DNA of 64,000 bases from Acidobacteriota bacterium (GCA_021779935.1 JAJXZT010000004.1:1-64000), one strand, 5' to 3'; counted from the first letter of the stretch, positions 26,533 to 36,745 are shown. Translations and numbers: made by a program. Notes: generated from the letters alone by a model not told the origin.

Positions 26533-27060
26533 TTAGGTTTTACGGCTGCGGGCGATGGCGTCGCGCGCTTCCTTGTCGGCGGTGCGGCGACGTTCAGTCT
26601 CCCGTTTATCCCAAAGCTGCTTGCCCTTTGCGAGCGCCATCTCAACCTTTACTTTACCGTTCTTAAAATACATTCGAGTGGCGACAAGCGTAAGTCCCTT
26701 TTGCTGAAGTTTTCCGGTCAGCTTGAGGATTTCGGCCTTCTTGGCGAGCAATTTCCGGGTGCGGAGCGGTTGGTGGTTGAACTGCGCTCCGGGGGCGTAG
26801 GGGCCTATGTGGGCGTTGAGGAGGAAGAGCTCGCTATCTTTTACCAGGCCGTATGCGTCTTTCAAATTGGCAAGGCCATCGCGGACGGACTTGACTTCGG
26901 TGCCGTGGAGGACGATTCCCGCCTCGAATTTGTCCGATAGAAAATAATTGTGAGAAGCAGAGCGATTCTGGGCAGCGTCGCGCTCGCCGGATGCGACAGG
27001 GTCGCGCCGGACGTTTTTGGGCTTATTCGGTTGCGTTTGCTGCGCAGTGTTTCGAGCCAT
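26533..27060 (-). CDS. smpB: SsrA-binding protein SmpB
   Basis: The 175-residue protein binds tmRNA and delivers it to stalled ribosomes. The core matches SmpB: HNYFLSDKFEAGIVLHGTEVKSVR (described here as residues about 37-60), an HIGPYAPG segment and the C-terminal LAKGKQLWDKRETERRR tail, which acts in the decoding centre. An N-terminal extension of about 35 Gln/Asn/Arg-rich residues precedes the core and is longer than usual. The start is ATG 27060. No ssrA gene is seen in the window. Confidence 0.94.
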   Translation of the reverse strand: MARNTAQQTQPNKPKNVRRDPVASGERDAAQNRSASHNYFLSDKFEAGIVLHGTEVKSVRDGLANLKDAYGLVKDSELFLLNAHIGPYAPGAQFNHQPLRTRKLLAKKAEILKLTGKLQQKGLTLVATRMYFKNGKVKVEMALAKGKQLWDKRETERRRTADKEARDAIARSRKT

Positions 27061-27184
27061 TTGAGTCCGGATGCGTATTGGCCATCGAAAGTGCCGCTCC
27101 GGGAGAGTTCCGGAACGTGCCGACTATGGTACTTAGAGTTCGTATCGTAACACAGGCGTAGGGCTTAGGGCCGTGGGCAGATGC

Positions 27185-27190
27185 TATAAT
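27185..27190 (+). promoter_or_regulatory. Candidate -10 box for the secretin operon
   Basis: A perfect TATAAT lies 75 bases upstream of the secretin start in the divergent smpB/secretin region. No good -35 hexamer is found at standard spacing, so the assignment is tentative. Confidence 0.4.
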
Positions 27191-27265
27191 CGGCCCTGTT
27201 TTCAACGAACCTGCTAGTGCAGGTGCGGGTTCATACAGGTACAAGAACGTGTCCAAAGGAGTGCA

Positions 27266-29593
27266 ATGAAACGCCTGATGGCTACCCCGTCCCGGGGTTC
27301 CCGCACCCGCGTCGTAGTGATTCTTCTGCTGGTCATAATGGCCGCCTTGCCGGCACTGGCGGACAAGGCAAAGTCCCTTTACCAAAAGGGGCGCGACGCC
27401 GAGGCCCGACAGAACTACGAAGTCGCCTACGATTACTACAAACAGGCGTTTGACCTGAAGCCCAAAGAGCTGGACTACCGGATTGCGTATGAGCGGACGA
27501 AGCTCTATGCCGGGGCAGCTCACGTCAATCGCGGGCAACTGCTGCGCAAGGCGGGCAAGCTTCAGGAAGCACTGGCGGAATTTGAAAAGGCGATAAAGAT
27601 CGATCCTTCCAGTTTCATCGCACAGCAGGAATTACGTCGAACGGAGGACATGATCAATAAGCCTCCGGAGGCCACAGGCGCACCGGCGGGCTCGGAGAAG
27701 CAGGAGCGGAAGGACGTCAGAGAAATGGCGGCTCCGGTGCAACTGAAGCCGATTTCGAATACGCCGATTACGTTGCGGATGGTGGAGGACACAAAGGTCA
27801 TCTACGAGACGATCGGCAAGCTGGCGGGGATCAACGTTCTGTTCGATCCGGACTACACCTCGCGGCGGATCAAGATTGAATTGAATGCAGTGACACTGAG
27901 CCAGGCGCTGGAAATTGTGGCTCTGGAATCGAAGACCTTCTGGCGTCCAGTGACGCCGAACACGATCTACGTTGCGACTGACTCGAAGACGAATCGGCAG
28001 CAGATTGAGCCGCAAGTCCTGCGCACCTTTTATTTATCGAACCTTTCCGGGCCGACAGACATGCTGGACGTGGCCAATGCGCTGCGGTCGGTGCTGGAAA
28101 TCAGCCGCGTGCAGCAGCTTCCAAGCCAGAACGCAATCGTGGTTCGAGGAACAGCCGACCAGGTTCTGCTGGCTCAGAAGCTGATTGACGATCTCGACAA
28201 GCCGAAACCGGAAGTAATAGTTGAAGTCGCGATCATGCAGGTGCAGAAAGACAAGTTGAAGCAGTTGGGAATTCAGCCGCCGTTTACGTCGACTGCTTCG
28301 CCGACGGTCACGCTGCAATCGCCGACAACGACGTCGAGTTCCACTACTTCCGGTTCGACAAGCAGTTCAAGCACCAGCAGCACGGGCAACTTGACGCTGA
28401 ATGACCTGGCGAACCTGGATGCGCGCGACTTTGCAGTGACGATTCCGTCGATGAGCGTCTCAATGCTGATGAATGACAGCACGACAAGGGTGATCCAGAA
28501 CCCATCGGTCCGCGCACTGGATGGACAGAAGGCGGTACTGAAGATCGGCGAAAGGTACCCGATCGCGACCGGATCGTTCCAGCCGGGCATCGGCGGCGTG
28601 GGCATCAACCCGCTGGTGAACACGCAATTCCAGTACACGGATATTGGCGTCAATATAGAGATCACACCGCATGTTTATCCCGACAACGAAGTGGGATTGA
28701 AGGTTGTGATGGAGGTTTCGTCCGTCACGTCGCAGGCTAACATCGGCGGCATCACACAGCCGATCATTGGCAATCGCCACATCGAGCAGGACATACGGCT
28801 CAAGGACGGCCAGGTGAACCTGGTGGGCGGCATCATGGAGCACTCCGACGTAAAGGCCATCAGCGGATTGCCATGGCTGTCGCAGATTCCGGTGCTGAAA
28901 TACCTGTTCGGGCAGGAGCACACGGAGCACACGGAAAACGAAATCGTCTTCGCGCTGATTCCGCGCATTGTCCGCGGAACGGATGTGAACGACGTGAATA
29001 CCCGCACGGTTGACATTGGGACGGCGAACAACATCGAAGTGCGCCGGGTTCAGCCGCAGGCACCCACGACGGGGCAGCCCTCGATGCCGGTGGCCACGCC
29101 GCCGCAGCAGGGTGTTCCCACGATGCCTCCGCCGGCGCAGGCCCCAACGCCAACGGCACAGACGACGCCGGCAGTTGGAGGCCCGATCCTGAGCTTTGAC
29201 CCGCCGACCATCAACCAGGCGACAGGTTCCACGTTTATGGTCAACGTCGCGCTGAACGGAGCGCAGAACGTGTTCTCCATTCCGGCGCAGATCAACTACA
29301 ACCCAAAGCTGCTGCAATTGGTGAATGTGTCGGATGGCAACCTGTTGTCGCGTGACGGGCAGGCGGTTGCGCTGGTGCATCGCGACGATCCGAGTATTGG
29401 CAGCATCCAGGTTACAGCGACGAGACCACCGGGAAGCGGCGGTGTGTCGGGCAGTGGAAATGTATTTACGCTGACGTTCCTGGCGAAGGCTCCCGGAGAG
29501 GGAACGATCACGCTGAATCCGTCGATGTTGCGCGACCCGTCGATGCAGGCGACGGCGGTGAGCGGTTCGCAGGCGGTAGTTACGATTCGATAG
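27266..29593 (+). CDS. Secretin with N-terminal TPR and C-terminal cohesin-like domain
   Basis: This 775-residue exported outer-membrane protein starts at ATG 27266 with AAAGGAG upstream and a signal peptide ending near LPALA. TPR-like repeats occupy about residues 34-130. STN/N-domain segments follow to about 310, with VIVEVAIMQV opening the secretin core. A Ser/Thr-rich insert lies at about 352-375. The secretin signature GLPWLSQIPVLKYLF is at about 532-546. After a Pro-rich linker the last about 135 residues (from FDPPTINQATGSTF) look like a cohesin-type beta-sandwich. The pore should serve type II secretion or type IV pili, and two pseudopilin genes follow. The cohesin end may anchor partners. 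Confidence 0.87.
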   Translation: MKRLMATPSRGSRTRVVVILLLVIMAALPALADKAKSLYQKGRDAEARQNYEVAYDYYKQAFDLKPKELDYRIAYERTKLYAGAAHVNRGQLLRKAGKLQEALAEFEKAIKIDPSSFIAQQELRRTEDMINKPPEATGAPAGSEKQERKDVREMAAPVQLKPISNTPITLRMVEDTKVIYETIGKLAGINVLFDPDYTSRRIKIELNAVTLSQALEIVALESKTFWRPVTPNTIYVATDSKTNRQQIEPQVLRTFYLSNLSGPTDMLDVANALRSVLEISRVQQLPSQNAIVVRGTADQVLLAQKLIDDLDKPKPEVIVEVAIMQVQKDKLKQLGIQPPFTSTASPTVTLQSPTTTSSSTTSGSTSSSSTSSTGNLTLNDLANLDARDFAVTIPSMSVSMLMNDSTTRVIQNPSVRALDGQKAVLKIGERYPIATGSFQPGIGGVGINPLVNTQFQYTDIGVNIEITPHVYPDNEVGLKVVMEVSSVTSQANIGGITQPIIGNRHIEQDIRLKDGQVNLVGGIMEHSDVKAISGLPWLSQIPVLKYLFGQEHTEHTENEIVFALIPRIVRGTDVNDVNTRTVDIGTANNIEVRRVQPQAPTTGQPSMPVATPPQQGVPTMPPPAQAPTPTAQTTPAVGGPILSFDPPTINQATGSTFMVNVALNGAQNVFSIPAQINYNPKLLQLVNVSDGNLLSRDGQAVALVHRDDPSIGSIQVTATRPPGSGGVSGSGNVFTLTFLAKAPGEGTITLNPSMLRDPSMQATAVSGSQAVVTIR

Positions 29594-29747
29594 CGAATCA
29601 ACCGGCGGACGGCATTTAGGTATGTGGTACTTGAGTGCCTGTGAGGATGCCTCACTGCCGGCGGCAGTTGGAACGCAGGCTTCCGTTCGGTCTCCGACCG
29701 CATCTCACCGATGACGAGGATTCGCGCCGGAAGAGCTTGGAGTTTTG

Positions 29748-30218
29748 ATGTTACGGCTCAAAAATCCGACGGTGAAAGAGTCCCGGGGATTCACGCTGAT
29801 CGAGCTGATCGTGGCGATCGCGGTGATGGCAATCCTTGCCGGGGCAGCCATCCCGTTGGCTCGTGTGAGTATCAAACGCGAGAAAGAGCGGCGTTTACGG
29901 CACGCGCTGTGGGAGATGCGGGACGCGATTGACCGTTACAAGGAAGCCGCGGACCGTGGCGCATTCCAGATCAAGCTGGGTTCGGAAGGGTATCCGCCCG
30001 ACCTGGACACGCTGGTGAATGGAGTGGATGTTGGCGGCAAGAAGATCCGGTTCCTGCGGCGCATCCCGAGGGACCCGATGACGAACAGCACGGATTGGGG
30101 ACTGCGCTCGATGCAGGACGATCCGGATTCGCAGTCATGGGGCGGACAGAACGTTTTCGATGTGTATACGAAGTCGCCGGACACGGCGCTGGACGGCACG
30201 AAGTACGCGGATTGGTAG
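29748..30218 (+). CDS. Type II secretion/pilin-like pseudopilin (GspG-type)
   Basis: The start is taken as ATG 29748; a TTG one codon earlier is less likely. The prepilin leader MLRLKNPTVKESRG precedes FTLIELIVAIAVMAIL, with the processing site after Gly and Glu at mature position 5. The about 156-residue length and the later LRRIPRDPMTNSTDWGLRS segment match major pseudopilins of the GspG type. It should be processed by a prepilin peptidase and assemble in the periplasm. It follows the secretin gene by about 150 bases. Confidence 0.85.
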   Translation: MLRLKNPTVKESRGFTLIELIVAIAVMAILAGAAIPLARVSIKREKERRLRHALWEMRDAIDRYKEAADRGAFQIKLGSEGYPPDLDTLVNGVDVGGKKIRFLRRIPRDPMTNSTDWGLRSMQDDPDSQSWGGQNVFDVYTKSPDTALDGTKYADW

Positions 30219-30234
30219 GGGCTCGGGTAGGCAG

Positions 30235-30660
30235 ATGATTCTTCCGGCAAATTCCTCCACTGGCGGAATAAAAAATCGGTTCCGTGGCTTCACGCTCATC
30301 GAGCTGATGATCGTGCTGGCGATCATTGCCATCATCATGGGAATCGCGATCCCGAACTACCGCATTCACGTACTCCACGCGCGGGAGTCGGTACTGCGGC
30401 AGGACCTGTTCACGCTGCGCTCGACGATTGACCAGTACACGCTCGATAAGCAGAAGGCGCCGCAGTCGCTGCAAGACCTGGTGACCGCGGGCTACCTGCG
30501 CGTCATTCCGAAAGACCCGATCACGAACTCGGCCGATACCTGGGTGACGGTACAGGAAGACACCTACATGTCGGTGGACCAGAGTTCGCCGGGAATTACC
30601 GACGTACACAGCGGCAGCGACGCGATCAGCACCGACGGCACTCCGTATAACACGTGGTGA
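30235..30660 (+). CDS. Second GspG-type pseudopilin
   Basis: The start is ATG 30235 (MILPANSSTGGIKNRFRG), chosen over an upstream in-frame extension with no prepilin leader. After the Gly cleavage site comes FTLIELMIVLAIIAIIMGIAIPNY with the conserved Glu5. The C-terminal part has LQDLVTAGYLRVIPKDPITN, a close parallel to the first pseudopilin, so the pair probably arose by duplication. It lies 16 bases after the previous stop and shares its operon. Confidence 0.85.
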   Translation: MILPANSSTGGIKNRFRGFTLIELMIVLAIIAIIMGIAIPNYRIHVLHARESVLRQDLFTLRSTIDQYTLDKQKAPQSLQDLVTAGYLRVIPKDPITNSADTWVTVQEDTYMSVDQSSPGITDVHSGSDAISTDGTPYNTW

Positions 30661-30753
30661 CGAACACCCGGTCCCGCCCCGGCGTCCCGCGACTTGCTCC
30701 CCGGCACCCCGCCGCACTACCATGCTGAGTTCACTTTCTTCGTGAGGCCAGCC

Positions 30754-32436
30754 ATGCCTGTTGATACTGAGTTTTCCGCACGCACTTATTCCCCCATCAA
30801 AGCACCGCGCGGTACAGAGATTTCCTGCAAGTCGTGGCAGCAGGAAGCCGCGATGCGAATGCTGATGAATAACCTCGATGAGGAAGTCGGCGAGCGTCCG
30901 CGCGACCTGGTGGTGTATGGAGGGACAGGCCGCGCCGCGCGTTCGTGGGAGTGCTACGACGCGATCATCCGGTCGCTGAAGTCGCTGGACAACGACGAGA
31001 CGCTGCTGGTGCAGTCCGGCAAGCCGGTCGGGATTTTCCGCACGCACGAGTACGCGCCGCGCGTGCTCATCTGCAATTCGAATCTCGTGGGGCATTGGTC
31101 CAACTGGGAAAAGTTCAACGAACTGGAACGCGCCGGATTAATGATGTACGGGCAGATGACCGCAGGCTCGTGGATTTATATCGGCTCGCAGGGAATCATC
31201 CAGGGAACGTTCGAGACGTTTGCCGCAGCCGGAGAAAAACATTTCGGCGGCGAACTGGCGGGGAAACTGATTGTTTCGGGCGGAATGGGCGGAATGGGCG
31301 GAGCCCAGCCACTGGCGGCGACGATGACGGGGGCGTGTTTCCTCGGCATCGATCCCGATCCCGAGCGCATCAAGAAGCGGCTCAAGACCGGCTACTGCGA
31401 TTTCATGGTGAACTCGCTGGACGAGGCGCTGCGCATCCTGAAGAACGCGATTCGGAAGAAGGAGAACATTTCGGTTGGGCTCGTGGCCAATTGCGCCGAC
31501 GTGATCCCCGAACTGGCGGAGCGCGGCGTGGTGCCAGATATTCTTACCGACCAGACTTCCGCGCACGATCCACTGAATGGATACATTGCGCGCGGCATGA
31601 CGCTGGAAGAAGTGGCGGCGATGCGCAAGAGCGATCCCAAGGGATACCTGGAACGCTCGATGGACTCGATTGCGCTGCATGTGGAAGGCATGTTGCGGCT
31701 ACAGAAGATGGGCGCAGTGACGTTCGACTACGGCAATAACATCCGCACGTTCGCCTTCGAACGCGGAGTGAAGAACGCGTACGATTTTCCGGGATTCGTG
31801 CCGGCATACATCAGGCCGCTGTTCTGCGAAGGGCGCGGGCCGTTCCGCTGGGCAGCGCTCTCGGGCGAGGCGTCGGACATTCACACCACAGACGACCTGA
31901 TTCTGCAGATGTTCCCGCAGAACCGCATCCTCAGCCGGTGGATCGACCTGGCTCGCAAGAGGATTCACTTCCAGGGACTGCCGTCTCGCATCTGCTGGCT
32001 TGGATACGGAGAGCGCGCGGAGTTCGGACTGGCGATGAACGACCTGGTGAAGAAGGGGAAGATCAAGGCGCCGATCGTCATCGGCCGCGATCACCTCGAC
32101 TGCGGGTCGGTGGCCTCGCCATTCCGCGAGACGGAGAGCATGAAAGACGGTTCGGATGCGGTGGCTGACTGGCCGTTGCTCAACGCGCTGCTTAACACTG
32201 CGTCGGGTGCATCGTGGGTTTCCATCCACAACGGTGGCGGCGTGGGAATCGGGTACTCGCAACATGCAGGGCAGGTGACGGTGGCCGACGGCACGGACGA
32301 GATGGCAAAGCGCATCGAACGCGTGTTGACGAACGATCCGGGAATTGGGGTCGCGCGGCACGTGGACGCCGGTTACGACGAGGCCCGCGAGTTTGCACAC
32401 AAGAAGGGCGTGAAAATTCCGATGGAGAGCAAGTAG
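30754..32436 (+). CDS. hutU: Urocanate hydratase
   Basis: The start is ATG 30754 ([12 protein letters not shown]) after GTGAGG; a frame extension upstream is not needed. The 560-residue protein matches urocanase along its length, with the NAD+-binding region around [11 protein letters not shown] (about residues 178-190) and the catalytic-Cys motif [12 protein letters not shown] (Cys450). It converts urocanate to imidazolonepropionate in the cytoplasm. It is directly followed (2-base gap) by hutI, the next step of histidine degradation. hutH is not in the window. Confidence 0.95.
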   Translation: MPVDTEFSARTYSPIKAPRGTEISCKSWQQEAAMRMLMNNLDEEVGERPRDLVVYGGTGRAARSWECYDAIIRSLKSLDNDETLLVQSGKPVGIFRTHEYAPRVLICNSNLVGHWSNWEKFNELERAGLMMYGQMTAGSWIYIGSQGIIQGTFETFAAAGEKHFGGELAGKLIVSGGMGGMGGAQPLAATMTGACFLGIDPDPERIKKRLKTGYCDFMVNSLDEALRILKNAIRKKENISVGLVANCADVIPELAERGVVPDILTDQTSAHDPLNGYIARGMTLEEVAAMRKSDPKGYLERSMDSIALHVEGMLRLQKMGAVTFDYGNNIRTFAFERGVKNAYDFPGFVPAYIRPLFCEGRGPFRWAALSGEASDIHTTDDLILQMFPQNRILSRWIDLARKRIHFQGLPSRICWLGYGERAEFGLAMNDLVKKGKIKAPIVIGRDHLDCGSVASPFRETESMKDGSDAVADWPLLNALLNTASGASWVSIHNGGGVGIGYSQHAGQVTVADGTDEMAKRIERVLTNDPGIGVARHVDAGYDEAREFAHKKGVKIPMESK

Positions 32437-32438
32437 AA

Positions 32439-33731
32439 ATGGGCCGCGCCAGCACGAAGTCCGAGTACGAAGCGCCGGTGTTTCTCCACTCCATCGGTCA
32501 ACTGGTTACGCTCAGTGGACCGCTGCTTCCGGGCGTTCGACGCGGAGCGGCCATGCGCGAAATCGGCCTGATTGCGGACGGCGCGGTGCTGATCAGCGGA
32601 GGCAAGATCGTTTCGGCGGGAACCACGAGAGCGCTGCTTCGCGATGCGTGGATCAAGCAGCACCGCAAGAGTCTGATTGAGATCGACTGTCGAGGAAAAG
32701 TTGTGCTACCGGGCTTCGTCGATTCACACACGCATCCGGTGTTCGCCGCGCCGCGACTTGTCGATTTCGAGAAAAGAATTACCGGCGCGTCGTATGCGGA
32801 GATTGCGGAGGCGGGTGGAGGGATACGCGCCAGCATCCAGGGCGTGCGCGAAAGCAGCGAAGCGCGACTGGCGGAAAACGTGCTCAAGGCGCTGCGCGAG
32901 ATGCAGTCGATGGGAACGACAACGGTGGAAGCGAAGTCAGGATACGGGCTGGACGCTGCATCGGAGATCAAGTCGCTGAAGGCGATTCGTCGCGCGGCAA
33001 AAGACTGGGCGGGCACGGTTGTGCCGACGCTGCTTGGTGCGCACGTTCCGCCGCCGGAATATCGCTCCAATCCACAGGCGTATGTCGAAATCGTCTGCAA
33101 CGAGATGATTCCCGCCGTGGCGAAACAGAAGCTCGCGAAGTATGTGGATGTATTTTGCGAGCGCGGCGCGTTCACGATGGAACAATCGCGACGCATTCTT
33201 TCGGAAGCGGCAGCGAAGGGACTCGAAGTTCGCGCACACGTCTGCCAACTTACCCGTGCGGAACTACAACCGATTCTTCAGTTGCATCCTGTTTCGCTTG
33301 ACCATATGGATTATGTCAGCGATGAAGACATCGCCGCGCTCGCGGGGATGGATACAGTGGCGACGCTGGTGCCGGGTGCGAATTATTTCCTGGGACTGGA
33401 TGAGTATCCTCCGGCGCGGAAACTGATTGACTCGGGAGTGGCGGTGGCACTGGCTACGGATTACAACCCAGGCACTTCTCCCACGGCAAGCATGCCGTTC
33501 GTGATGTCGCTGGCGTGTACTCATATGAAGATGGCTCCGGCCGAAGCACTGACGGCCGCGACGCTGAACAGTGCGTTTGCGCTCGGACTGGGCGACCGGA
33601 AGGGGAGCATCGAGTCCGGCAAAGACGCGGACCTCGCGTTCTTCCAACTCAACGACTATCGTGAAGTGTCGTATTGGTTCGGGTCGAACCATTGTGTCGC
33701 GACAATGATGGCCGGCAAGTTTGCCGACTAG
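32439..33731 (+). CDS. hutI: Imidazolonepropionase
   Basis: The start is ATG 32439, two bases after the hutU stop; a longer upstream frame overlaps hutU and is rejected. The 430-residue amidohydrolase has the metal motif DSHTHP at residues 95-100 and family segments GGGI and EAKSGYGL. The late metal Asp lies in the ALATDYNPGT region. It opens the imidazolone ring to formiminoglutamate. The next step (hutF/hutG or formiminotransferase) is not adjacent. Confidence 0.94.
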   Translation: MGRASTKSEYEAPVFLHSIGQLVTLSGPLLPGVRRGAAMREIGLIADGAVLISGGKIVSAGTTRALLRDAWIKQHRKSLIEIDCRGKVVLPGFVDSHTHPVFAAPRLVDFEKRITGASYAEIAEAGGGIRASIQGVRESSEARLAENVLKALREMQSMGTTTVEAKSGYGLDAASEIKSLKAIRRAAKDWAGTVVPTLLGAHVPPPEYRSNPQAYVEIVCNEMIPAVAKQKLAKYVDVFCERGAFTMEQSRRILSEAAAKGLEVRAHVCQLTRAELQPILQLHPVSLDHMDYVSDEDIAALAGMDTVATLVPGANYFLGLDEYPPARKLIDSGVAVALATDYNPGTSPTASMPFVMSLACTHMKMAPAEALTAATLNSAFALGLGDRKGSIESGKDADLAFFQLNDYREVSYWFGSNHCVATMMAGKFAD

Positions 33732-33900
33732 CTGCGAGGCGGTTGGCGCTTAGGTGGTGTAACTCCGCAAAATCCATTTACATCTGCTAACGTATCGTTC
33801 AGTGCGTCGTCCATGGACGAGGAACCTAACTGTGCTTAAGTGCTCCAGCGATCTACCGGGCACTTTGTCTTGTGAATCAAAATCTCCAAATAGGGTCACG

Positions 33901-36528
33901 ATGAGAAGAATTCTGCTTGTTACGCTTGCCCTGTGCGCGTGTACGGTAGCTTCGTTCGCGCAGCGTTTGCCGGAGACGGCTGTACCCAGCCACTACCAGC
34001 TCAAGTTCACACCGAACTTCCAGAACAATACATTCGAAGGCAGCGAGGTAATCGACGTCAGACTTCCGAAAGCGATGTCTGCGATTACGCTCAACGCGCT
34101 GGAAATCAACTTCCATAGCGTGACGATTACCGCCGCCGGAAAGACGCAGAAAGCGAAAGTCTCTCTCGATCCCAAAGACGAGATGGCGACACTGACGGTT
34201 GCGCAAGCCGTTCCGGAAGGTCCGGCGAGCATCGCAATTGAATACACGGGAAAGCTCAACGACAAGCTGCGCGGCCTGTATCTCAGCCAGACGAAAGAGC
34301 GCAAATACGCGGTGACTCAGTTCGAGTCGACCGATGCGCGGCGCGCATTTCCGTCGTTCGACGAACCGGCGTTCAAGGCGACGTTCGACATTACGGCAGT
34401 GATCAGCAAGGACGACACCGCGATTTCCAACGGAACGATTGTGTCGGATACGCCCGGACCGGGCGCGGACGTGCACACCGTGAAGTTTTCGACGACGCCC
34501 AAAATGTCGACGTACCTGGTGGCGCTCGCAATCGGCGACTGGAAATGCCTGTCGGGTGAAGAAGACGGCATTCCGCTGCGCGTGTGCACCGTCCCCGGCA
34601 AGGAACAGTATGCCAAGTGGGCGCTGGAGTCGACGAAGCATATTCTCCACTTCTACGACAAGTATTACGGAATCAAGTATCCCTACGCGAAGCTCGACCA
34701 GATCGCGGTGCCGGATTTCGAGGCCGGCGCCATGGAGAACACTGCCTGTATTATTTATCGCGAAACTGATTTTCTCGCCGACGAGAAGACAGCGTCGGTT
34801 CCGGAGAAGGCAAATATCGCGGAAGTCATCGCGCACGAAATGGCGCACCAGTGGTTTGGCGACCTGGTGACAATGAAGTGGTGGGACGACATCTGGCTGA
34901 ACGAAGGGTTCGCCACCTGGATGGAAGATAAGCCCGTAGAGGCATGGCATCCCGACTGGAACATCAACCTGCAGGAAGTGCAGGGCGCCAGCGACACGAT
35001 GAACTACGACTCCGTCGTCGCCACGCGCCCCATCCGCCAGCAGGCCCTCACGCGCGGCCAGATCAACGCGCTCTTTGACGGCATCGCCTATGGCAAGACC
35101 GCCGCCGTCCTCAACATGCTCGAGGCGTACCTCGGTCCCGAGGCCTTCCGCGAGGGCGTCAACAACTACCTCAAGGCACATGCTTACGGTAACGCCACCG
35201 CGAGCGACTTTTGGGATGCGATGACCGCCGCGTCGCATAAGCCCATCAACAAACTGATGTCGACGTTTGTGGAACAGCCGGGCGTTCCGTACGTCGGTGT
35301 GCAATCGCAGTGCAACGGGGACACGACGACAGTCACGCTTTCGCAGAAACGCTACTTCCTTGACCCCGCACTGTTCGCAAAAGGCACCGATCAGCTCTGG
35401 CAGATTCCCGTGTGCCTCAAGTCGATTGGAGCAAATGGCAAGACGCTTGCGCAAAAGTGCGAAGTGCTCTCAAAGAAGACGGAGCAGTTCCAACTCCCCA
35501 AATGCGCGGCATGGGTTTATCCGAATGCTGGTGCCATGGGCTATTACCGCTACGGCTACGACCCTGCGGCGTTGGCCCGTCTCCATCGCGGACTTGAAAC
35601 CGTGCTGACTCCGGCCGAGCGCGTCTCCATGGTGGGCGACGAATGGGCGCTCGTCCGCGCCGGTGCTGAACATGTCTCCGACTACATGGCGCTCGTGGAG
35701 TCCCTTAATAATGACCGCACCCCGGCCATCGTTTCGGCAATCATCAACCAATTCGGCTCCATCGATCGCGTCCTCGTCAGTCCGTCCGACCGTCCGCGGT
35801 TCGCGGCGATTGTCCGCTGGTATCTCCAACCGATGATGAATGGGTTGGGAATGGTGCCGAAACCCGGCGAACCAGCCGGAATGAATCCGCTTCGTGCCGA
35901 AATCTTCGGCGCACTCGGCAACATCGGCGAAGACCCGGCGGTGATCGCCGAAGCGAACAAGCTGACCGACTCGTACATGAAAAACCCGGGTTCCGTCGAT
36001 CCCAGCCTCGCGCGTGCGGCCATCGCAGTGGCTGCGGCGCACGGCGGCGAGCCGCTCTACGACAACTTCCTCGCGCACATGAAGACCGCCAAGGACCCCC
36101 AGGAGTATTACACCTACTTCTACGCCCTCGCCGGTTTTCGCAATCCCACACTTCTCCTGCGCACCATGGCCTGGACGCTCACGCCTGCGGTCCGCAACCA
36201 GGACCTCTATGTTCTCGGCCGCCTCATCGCCAGTCCTTACTCCGGACAGCAGGGATGGGACTTCGTGAAGTCGCATTACACGCAGATCAAGGACAAGGTC
36301 AGCGTCGGCGGCCTCGGATTCCTGATCGGTGGCACCGGCGCGTATTGCGATGCGGGAATACGCGACGACGTGAAGAAGTTTTTCACAGAGCATCCGCAAC
36401 CTGGCGAAGAGCGTAGTTTGCGCCGCGCGCAGGAGTCCATCAACTACTGCATCGGACTGCGGCAGAGCGAATCGCAGCCGCTCGAAGAATGGCTGGTCGC
36501 CCATACGAAGCAGAAGGCCGCTCAGTAA
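33901..36528 (+). CDS. Exported M1 family aminopeptidase
   Basis: The start is ATG 33901, which gives a signal peptide (MRRILLVTLALCACTVASFA) cleaved near AQR. The 875-residue zinc enzyme has GAMEN at residues 276-280, HEMAH at 312-316 and the third zinc ligand Glu335 in LNEGFATW. The ERAP1-like C-terminal helical domain is complete. It removes N-terminal residues from peptides, probably in the periplasm. It stands as a single gene with a terminator after it. Confidence 0.93.
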   Translation: MRRILLVTLALCACTVASFAQRLPETAVPSHYQLKFTPNFQNNTFEGSEVIDVRLPKAMSAITLNALEINFHSVTITAAGKTQKAKVSLDPKDEMATLTVAQAVPEGPASIAIEYTGKLNDKLRGLYLSQTKERKYAVTQFESTDARRAFPSFDEPAFKATFDITAVISKDDTAISNGTIVSDTPGPGADVHTVKFSTTPKMSTYLVALAIGDWKCLSGEEDGIPLRVCTVPGKEQYAKWALESTKHILHFYDKYYGIKYPYAKLDQIAVPDFEAGAMENTACIIYRETDFLADEKTASVPEKANIAEVIAHEMAHQWFGDLVTMKWWDDIWLNEGFATWMEDKPVEAWHPDWNINLQEVQGASDTMNYDSVVATRPIRQQALTRGQINALFDGIAYGKTAAVLNMLEAYLGPEAFREGVNNYLKAHAYGNATASDFWDAMTAASHKPINKLMSTFVEQPGVPYVGVQSQCNGDTTTVTLSQKRYFLDPALFAKGTDQLWQIPVCLKSIGANGKTLAQKCEVLSKKTEQFQLPKCAAWVYPNAGAMGYYRYGYDPAALARLHRGLETVLTPAERVSMVGDEWALVRAGAEHVSDYMALVESLNNDRTPAIVSAIINQFGSIDRVLVSPSDRPRFAAIVRWYLQPMMNGLGMVPKPGEPAGMNPLRAEIFGALGNIGEDPAVIAEANKLTDSYMKNPGSVDPSLARAAIAVAAAHGGEPLYDNFLAHMKTAKDPQEYYTYFYALAGFRNPTLLLRTMAWTLTPAVRNQDLYVLGRLIASPYSGQQGWDFVKSHYTQIKDKVSVGGLGFLIGGTGAYCDAGIRDDVKKFFTEHPQPGEERSLRRAQESINYCIGLRQSESQPLEEWLVAHTKQKAAQ

Positions 36529-36541
36529 AACAAGCCCAGTT

Positions 36542-36592
36542 GCCCCACGTTCGCGGTTCGCTTTTGGCCGATAACGTGGGGCCTTGTTTTGT
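36542..36592 (+). terminator. Terminator after M1 aminopeptidase
   Basis: A 10-bp perfect stem (36542-36551 with 36573-36582) has a 21-base loop and is followed by CTTGTTTTG. Confidence 0.65.
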
Positions 36593-36717
36593 CTGGCCAC
36601 TCGCGACTGTCGGCGTGACCTTCCCTTGTCGCGCGTCATTCGCGACAGAGTGGCGTAGTCGATTGTGCCGGCGACCGACGAGCGGCGACTAGCAGCCAAC
36701 GACTGTTGCCCGCCCAT

Positions 36718-36745
36718 TTGCGAAACGGAGCGGGACTGTTATAAT
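36718..36745 (+). promoter_or_regulatory. Sigma-70 type promoter for tRNA-Phe
   Basis: TTGCGA (36718-36723) and TATAAT (36740-36745) are separated by 16 bases, a near-consensus vegetative promoter placed 72 bases before the tRNA. Confidence 0.6.

Noticed and set aside
33877-35454. Antisense 525-codon ORF opposite the M1 aminopeptidase gene
   Set aside because: Shadow of a strongly coding GC-rich gene; no ribosome-binding site and no recognisable domain.
35470-36717. Long antisense frame over the end of the M1 peptidase gene
   Set aside because: Overlaps a verified gene and reads through its terminator; no domain is visible.
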